A stretch of 64,000 bases of DNA from Bimastos eiseni (Eukaryota > Annelida > Clitellata > Crassiclitellata > Lumbricidae): the NCBI GenBank assembly GCA_959347315.1, contig OY365806.1, positions 29,494,866 through 29,558,865 on the forward strand, written 5' to 3'. The position numbers and the translations under genes are program-made. The notes below the pieces were generated by a model, which was not told where the DNA came from, searched no databases, and saw only the letters and a list, made by a program, of their open reading frames with translations. Below are positions 60,601 through 64,000 of this stretch, piece after piece. Within the stretch, counting starts at the first letter, position 1, and each line of letters starts with the position of its first letter.

Positions 60601-61555
60601 GTCATCAGCGTCATCATCACCACCACCACCACATTACCTTATAACATTTTACATGTAGAGCTGAAAGATGTCCTTTTATTATACTGACAAGTCTTCGTTC
60701 CCACTCATTCCAGAGAGCAACGACACTAAAGGTTTTCAAGCTCCTCCGTAACTGAGCAGAGGAATGAACTAGCGACTCCACCCGAAGAGGAAAAGGGAGA
60801 GGAGGCCGTTCCAACTGGAGGGTCCCACATAGGAAAAGCTCCCCGCTTGGGCAACACATCCATCTATCCATCCATCCATCTATCCATTCATCAATCGATA
60901 ATTTGATCATATCAGTCAATTAATCAATCAATCAATCAATCAATCAATTAATCTTTATCTCCTCTGATTTCCCCGGCAAAGTCAGAACCGTTATTAGTTT
61001 ATTCAGTTACCTCGAACTTTCGACTCCTCAATCGCGATCCCCTCTGCCCCAGGTAGAAGGTCGATCCATCGTCGAAGGTCAGTTCTGGGGTTCTCTTCTT
61101 CGTCAGCCGAATCTCTTTGTAGAGCGTGCAGCTATCGTACAAGGCAACGTCGTCACCCCTAACACGTATCGTCAACAGGGTCCATCTGTTCACCATATCT
61201 GGAACGACTGTAAAGACAGCAAGGGAAGAGGACGACCGGGCTGAGCGATAGTCCGTGTAGTAGAGCGTCACATCGGTTGCTGACACTCCAGTTTCGCTTT
61301 CCGACTCGGAGACCTCGAGTCCCAGCTGGATGATCGTGTTGGTTGGATTGACGACGGCAAACAGGAAGCCACCGACTGCAGTGTGCGGTTGGACGCTGGC
61401 CAAGATGGAAAAGTCCGTGCTGAGCTTACGGAAGTACTGTTGAGCTGGAGCGCTGGCTTCTGTCTTGGCGCTGAAGAAGAAGCTGGGGTAGCCGTCGGCA
61501 CCCGTTGAAAAGTCAGCGTTCAGATTATGAATCGCCAACAGATCGACTTCTTTTA
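41831..61555 (-). CDS. COL15A1/COL18A1-like: Multiplexin: collagen XV/XVIII-type alpha chain (5' end not found)
   Basis: A basement-membrane collagen of the XV/XVIII class. Coding exons, high to low: 61555-61011, 60548-60465, 59743-59702, 58934-58841, 58342-58245, 57871-57737, 57337-57250, 55892-55825, 54170-54117, 53672-53406, 52867-52751, 52135-52013, 50675-50550, 49413-49300, 48857-48705, 47953-47810, 47651-47627, 47091-47039, 46566-46432, 45907-45742, 45249-45164, 44343-44257, 43076-42879, 42404-42289, 42044-41831. All phases agree and the sum is 1,109 residues plus stop. Domain order: TSPN/LamG (1-209), acidic linker (210-223), interrupted Gly-X-Y region (224-850), trimerisation domain (about 870-905), hinge (906-934), endostatin (935-1109). 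Human type XVIII short isoform is longer, mainly in the collagenous part. The signal peptide must lie in an upstream exon. Family call certain; orthology to a single vertebrate chain is not implied. Confidence 0.95.
43683..43832. repeat. Microsatellites in a collagen intron
   Basis: Short ACATACAT and (AT)n, then GAGA (43726-43745) and GACA (43746-43830) units within the intron between the hinge and endostatin exons. Confidence 0.9.
44257..44343 (-). CDS. Collagen exon: hinge between trimerisation and endostatin domains
   Basis: 29 codons, phase 0-0, [20 protein letters not shown] to VVIEDRDLK. No Gly-X-Y. Its place and composition fit the protease-sensitive hinge from which endostatin is released in known members. 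Confidence 0.85.
45164..45249 (-). CDS. Collagen exon: XV/XVIII trimerisation domain
   Basis: Acceptor ATCTGCAG, phase 1 in, phase 0 out (donor CTC|GTAAGG). Reads [20 protein letters not shown] then NGGFRDIL, the beta-rich module that joins three chains in types XV and XVIII. To keep frame the previous exon must use the GTGTAA donor at 45741 and not the stronger-looking GTAAGT two bases later, which would put a stop in this exon. Confidence 0.9.
45742..59743 (-). CDS. Collagen interrupted triple-helical region (exons 3-20)
   Basis: Seventeen exons carry Gly-X-Y runs after a short acidic exon ([14 protein letters not shown], 59743-59702). Interruptions include [14 protein letters not shown] (57871-57737), an acidic stretch near [19 protein letters not shown] in the 267-bp exon 53672-53406, [19 protein letters not shown] (49413-49300), and [11 protein letters not shown] with a CxxC pair (48857-48705). 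Exon 50675-50550 ends ATG|GCAAGT, a GC donor. Exon 52135-52013 ends CAG|GTGGTT; the earlier GTGAAA donor there would break the frame. Most exons begin with a Gly codon, as usual in collagens. Confidence 0.93.
45940..46042. repeat. (CAT)n/(CGT)n/(CAG)n repeat in a collagen intron
   Basis: Imperfect trinucleotides, TCGTCG then TCATCA and ATCAGC units. Confidence 0.85.
46890..46919. repeat. Perfect inverted repeat, 14-bp arms, 2-nt loop
   Basis: ACTTACTATACTAT (46890-46903), TT, ATAGTATAGTAAGT (46906-46919), in a TACTATACT-rich intron stretch. Confidence 0.9.
48160..48420 (+). mobile_element. LINE reverse-transcriptase fragment in a collagen intron
   Basis: Plus-strand frame with [17 protein letters not shown], then [19 protein letters not shown], the typical segment after the RT palm of L2/CR1-like elements. 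It stops there and is followed by (AGT)n and ATT-rich repeats (48429-48600). Antisense to the collagen gene. Confidence 0.8.
49111..49142. repeat. (AT)n microsatellite
   Basis: About 32 bp of AT, in an intron rich in degenerate AGATTA words (49145-49280). Confidence 0.95.
49530..49687. mobile_element. hAT-type MITE, family 2 copy (158 bp) in a collagen intron
   Basis: Ends CATGGGCGTC...GACGCCCCTG with near-perfect 8-bp flanks CTACTGCC (49522-49529) and TTACTGCC (49688-49695). Reverse-orientation relative of 13062-13205. Confidence 0.85.
50268..50512. repeat. (AAT)n/(ACA)n trinucleotide repeats
   Basis: About 240 bp of imperfect AAT, ACA and ATA units, ending 37 bp before the GC-donor exon boundary at 50550. 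Confidence 0.95.
50760..52000. mobile_element. Possible hAT-type element ending 12 bp from a collagen splice donor
   Basis: The right edge, read on the minus strand from 52000, is CAGTGGCGTAGCGCCATGG, a hAT-like terminus. Only 12 intron bases separate it from the donor CAG|GTGGTT of exon 52135-52013. I could not find the matching left end or a copy of the flank GCTACAAA, so the left limit is a guess. Open frames at 51274-51714 are unrecognised. Confidence 0.35.
52960..53395. repeat. Degenerate TTAGAT-rich low-complexity intron sequence
   Basis: Dense TTAGAT, AGATTT and GATTAG words over about 430 bp without a fixed period. Similar but weaker stretches lie at 46790-46860 and 49145-49280. Confidence 0.6.
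53840..54030. repeat. (AT)n followed by degenerate (CATC)n
   Basis: TATATA at 53842-53859, then CATCTATC/CATCCATC units, inside a collagen intron. Confidence 0.9.
54630..55460 (-). mobile_element. LINE fragment with (AAT)n tail in a collagen intron
   Basis: Minus strand reads [47 protein letters not shown] and [10 protein letters not shown], then, in other frames, [20 protein letters not shown] and [19 protein letters not shown], then the GATTTATAAGGCGC tail and (AAT)n at 54632-54690. 5'-truncated, with frameshifts. Same transcriptional direction as the collagen gene. Confidence 0.85.
55478..55503. repeat. (AT)n microsatellite
   Basis: About 26 bp of AT beside the LINE fragment. Confidence 0.9.
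55980..56209 (-). repeat. Interspersed repeat (CTAGCTGGGGAACCC family)
   Basis: Minus strand begins TAATACTAGCTGGGGAACCC and contains TTTTTGGCCCTGGAGAGCAG and GGGTTCACTAACCCC, ending near TTTATTTATATAGATAG. Same family as 14189-14365. Confidence 0.75.
57585..57632 (-). pseudogene. Partial copy of collagen exon 58934-58841 (possible alternative exon)
   Basis: After a good acceptor (TTTTTTCAG) it reads [16 protein letters not shown], almost identical to [16 protein letters not shown] of exon 58934-58841. Similarity stops at CGTCCAG and the frame then meets a stop at 57551-57553. A weak donor CCA|GTGTTT would give a 48-bp phase 0-0 exon that could be spliced in without breaking the frame. Left out of the main model. 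Confidence 0.55.
58058..58235. repeat. (GAT)n/(GAC)n trinucleotide repeat
   Basis: About 175 bp of imperfect GAT and GAC units, ending 10 bp from the collagen exon boundary at 58245. Confidence 0.95.
59105..59520 (+). mobile_element. LINE RT fragment interrupted by another LINE/SINE tail (nested)
   Basis: Plus strand reads [15 protein letters not shown] (59131-59174), is interrupted at about 59175-59346, and continues [31 protein letters not shown] and [13 protein letters not shown] (59347-59510), all from one RT region. Confidence 0.8.
59175..59346 (-). mobile_element. Inserted LINE 3' tail with (TATTC)n, flanked by CCTCAC
   Basis: The insert lies in minus orientation. Its 3' tail is seen as TATTCTATTCTATT on the plus strand, then ATTTATAAAGCGCCTCTCAC and GAGGCGCTTCC; minus-strand [10 protein letters not shown] is the usual LINE C-terminus. 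CCTCAC occurs on both sides and is a possible 6-bp target duplication. Confidence 0.65.
60465..61555 (-). CDS. Collagen exons 1-2 in window: thrombospondin N-terminal-like (TSPN/LamG) domain
   Basis: The first exon starts after acceptor GCTCTGCAG at 61555 with two bases of a split codon and runs from [12 protein letters not shown] to SRKFE (donor GAG|GTAACT). The second (60548-60465) gives [20 protein letters not shown] and ends at a weak donor GAC|GTTAGC. LEV...[27 protein letters not shown] and TFYLGQRG are typical of the LamG-like TSPN fold. The cysteines of LYDSC and SKACS are the expected disulphide pair. No Frizzled or other longer-isoform domain was found to the left of 64000. Confidence 0.93.
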
Positions 61556-62100
61556 CTGCAGAGCAACAGTAACATTTAAATATGGAATCTGTTGGAATGT
61601 GAAATAATATAACGCTCACATTTTCTTTCACTTTCGAATGAACTGGACTCTGTCCAGCTTCAATTAATTTACTGGATGAGATTTTCACCAACGCTGTCCG
61701 TCTGACTTGGCACTGCAGGTCAGCTAAGGACCCCGTGTAAGAATCGTGCTTACGATTCTTTTACATAAGACACCATCGGTATAGCCTACGTGAACCAGTA
61801 TCCTCACACACAGAAAAGAATGGGATGTATCTCTACCAACTGAATGAGAAGAGAGAGATTAAATTGGATCAAATGGAATGGAATGTGAAAAAACTACAGG
61901 AAAAATCAAAATGAATATACAGAGTAGCTGAAGATGAACAATTAGCAAGAAATGGATTGAAATGGACAGAAAGAAAAGATCGATCAATTATAGTAAATGG
62001 AACATGATTGACTTAGTTAGCTAAAACGGAGTGAGGAAAACCAGATGGAATATAAAAGTGATTGAAATGGAATTGAGTGAAATGGAAATGTAGAGAGCGG
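61556..62100. other. Intron upstream of the TSPN exon; signal-peptide exon not found
   Basis: The open frame continues upstream of the acceptor to 61691, but it lacks a signal peptide and is preceded by a good acceptor at its inner edge, so I treat that part as intron. Confidence 0.4.
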
Positions 62101-62104
62101 AATT

Positions 62105-62330
62105 GAAGCGGTGGCAGATCCAGGATTTCTTTCGTGGAGGTAAGAGTCTTTATGGGGGGACTCCACGTTGAAGGCAAATCAGTGTCCGATTTGCCGGGGG
62201 CGGGGGGGTCAAGAGGGTTGGACCCCCATGCTTCTATCCCGTGACCCCTCTGCTTATAAAGTATGATAGACCCCCGAGGGGGTCGACTCGATCCCCGAGG
62301 GGGTCGACTCGATCCCCTCACATTCATTGA
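62105..62330. repeat. MITE-like sequence with 21-bp tandem repeat
   Basis: Starts GCGGTGGCAGATCCAGGA, resembling hAT-type ends. It contains G-rich runs and two units of CCCCGAGGGGGTCGACTCGAT near 62272-62315. Pieces (ACCCCC.TGCTTCTAT) recur at 63813-63829. Boundaries not resolved. Confidence 0.4.
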
Positions 62331-63474
62331 GCGCACAGGCATTACACGAAACAGATTTTTTCGGCCATGGACTGACAGGCTTCGAAATTATTTCAGTCGT
62401 GAAGAAATGATTTGAGCCGAGACGGAATAAATTCAGCAAAAACGGGCAACTAGCGGCCCTTCTCGTATATGTTGCTTTTCACAAATTATCGGCTAAGCGC
62501 CTGATATAAGGACTACATATAAATATATATATATATATATAAATATATATATATATAAGCTATGCACACGGAAATGTATAAACATAAATAATTGACACTG
62601 AGTGCAGGGAGCGACGCTCAGAAACCATATTCTTATAATATATGCCAGATAAAGCATACGTTCATCCTGATTTTCAAATATTCCCCATCCCCAAGCTAAC
62701 TTCGGAACTAGCCCAAATCTCGATGAGGGAGTAAGTCGTTAAAGTGAAACTTAATACAACTCCACTTTGTGAGTCAGTAGGCAGCATCAAACAATCAATT
62801 GAATATTTCTGCGAACGCCCGTAGACCTAAACAACGTATATAAAACAAAACGGGCATTTGAGTGATTCTGCCTTGCCGCAGCGTTAGATTTGACAGAAAT
62901 GAAACGAGTTAGCAGTCAGCAAACGATTTCTTCTTTCTTCAAACGTCCTAATGCTGTAACTTACTCAGTACATATATACTGTAACCTAATTTACTTGTAA
63001 AAAACCATTCAAACTTTTGAGTAAATATAATTACGCATGTGTTATGAATAAATTTAAAATGCGACATAGTGTTCTGTTGCTACAACACTAGGCCTACGCA
63101 AAGTTGTTCAACAAAGACATATAGATAGAAGGCGAGTTCCCAAATTTTATTGCTCGTAAATAAGCTGGTGCCCCGCGCATGGGTTCCTAAAAGTGTGTAG
63201 ATTATGATTACGACAAATAGGACTATTAGCACGTTTTGTTGACAGTAATTTAACATGTAGGCCCTAGGCCTAGATCATTTGCCCGACATGCTAAGTTAAC
63301 TGTATTTTAATTTTCGACTATGTCAAGGCTTTTTATTTTATTGCATGAAAGTTTAAAATCATGTGAACATAGTTTTTTAAATGTTTTTTTTATTAAGGAT
63401 TAGGAAATGTAAAACTAGGCTTTACATAATAGTTCTGTAGACTCCGTGTGGTTGCTTGACATGATATTAACACG

Positions 63475-63475
<1 letters not shown>
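62331..63475. other. No gene seen
   Basis: AT-rich. (TA)n tracts at 62523-62555; TAGGCCTA at 63089-63096 and 63265-63272. Confidence 0.4.
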
Positions 63476-63545
<70 letters not shown>

Positions 63546-63558
63546 CATCATCATCATT
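63476..63558. repeat. (ATT)n microsatellite
   Basis: About 70 bp of pure ATT followed by ATC units. Poly-Leu and poly-Ile frames are artefacts. Confidence 0.97.
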
Positions 63559-64000
63559 AAAATATATTCATTTGTCATACTTGCATCGTCTCACACTGCT
63601 AGCAATTGCAGAATATAGACTTATTGTGGAAGTTCATTAATTACTTGGCAAAAAAATAAGGAAAGTTGGAAATGTTGGCTATTTCTATTATTTTTTCTGT
63701 GTTAATCAAACTAGCCAAGGGGTTTGAAACGCGAGGAGCAAATCGCGAATGAAAAATTCATTGCGGCTTAGGAAATTATCATTAGGTCTTTTTGTATAAT
63801 TAAATTTTCGACCCCCCTGCTTCTATTTGACAAATCGGACCCTGAGGCAAATCGACAGTTAACTTCGAATGATAGTAGACGCGTAGGTCTATTTGGAAAA
63901 AATACACATGTGGCAGTCTGGCAGACCACTATCATATATACTATTCAATATATACTCTTTCAAAGTGACAGATGTAGCAAATAGCAAATAATATTATAGC
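63559..64000. other. No gene seen
   Basis: AT-rich to the edge. The collagen signal-peptide exon could be here or beyond, but no hydrophobic ATG-started minus frame with a matching donor was recognised. Confidence 0.35.

Noticed and set aside
60617..60919. 100-codon minus-strand frame near the TSPN exon
   Set aside because: Partly CATC/CCA repeat-derived and without a recognisable motif; it may be decayed repeat DNA but I could not support that.
61556..61691. Upstream ATG extension of the TSPN exon as the start of the collagen protein
   Set aside because: No signal peptide in it, and a good acceptor (TGTTGCTCTGCAG) sits at the inner edge; collagens of this class are secreted.

Overview
The window looks like nuclear DNA of a marine invertebrate animal, possibly an echinoderm. 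Genes are split by introns and sparse, microsatellites are abundant, and non-LTR retrotransposon fragments, hAT-type MITEs and one tRNA gene are present. The collagen gene is of the metazoan XV/XVIII (multiplexin) type. The species call is inference; the gene calls rest on reading frames, splice sites and phases read directly.

Layout. Positions 1-365 hold the first coding exon of a secreted immunoglobulin-domain protein on the minus strand, running off the left edge. Positions 400-9840 are intergenic: microsatellites, a minisatellite, a truncated LINE (4600-5215), a repeat-rich block ending in an LTR (8185-8441), and degenerate TTAGGG-like repeats carrying a hAT-type MITE. Positions 12001-28929 are an almost perfect tandem duplication of an 8.45-kb unit. 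Its right breakpoint lies inside a terminal-inverted-repeat element (complete copy 26704-29414, truncated copy 18254-20479), which carries a decayed gene with a PIN-nuclease-like motif and a Cys-rich tail. Positions 29440-38600 are intergenic, with a tRNA-Val(TAC) gene at 31241-31313 and a decayed LINE at 36150-37960.

Positions 38663-40389 (+) hold a two-exon gene for a small secreted peptide with eight cysteines, which I do not recognise. Its intron is almost entirely degenerate CATC repeat with a MITE inside. It converges tail to tail with the main gene of the window, a multiplexin on the minus strand. Twenty-five coding exons (61555 down to 41831) join without a phase conflict into 1,109 residues: thrombospondin-N-like/LamG domain, interrupted triple helix, trimerisation domain, hinge and a complete endostatin domain. 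The signal-peptide exon was not found and probably lies upstream of the TSPN exon, perhaps beyond position 64000.

Most apparent open frames elsewhere are microsatellite artefacts. The most unusual items are the Cys-rich peptide gene, the PIN-like TIR element with the duplication breakpoint inside it, a partial exon copy and a GC-AG intron in the collagen gene, two adjacent X-box-like palindromes, and strong excess of the palindrome TAGGCCTA.
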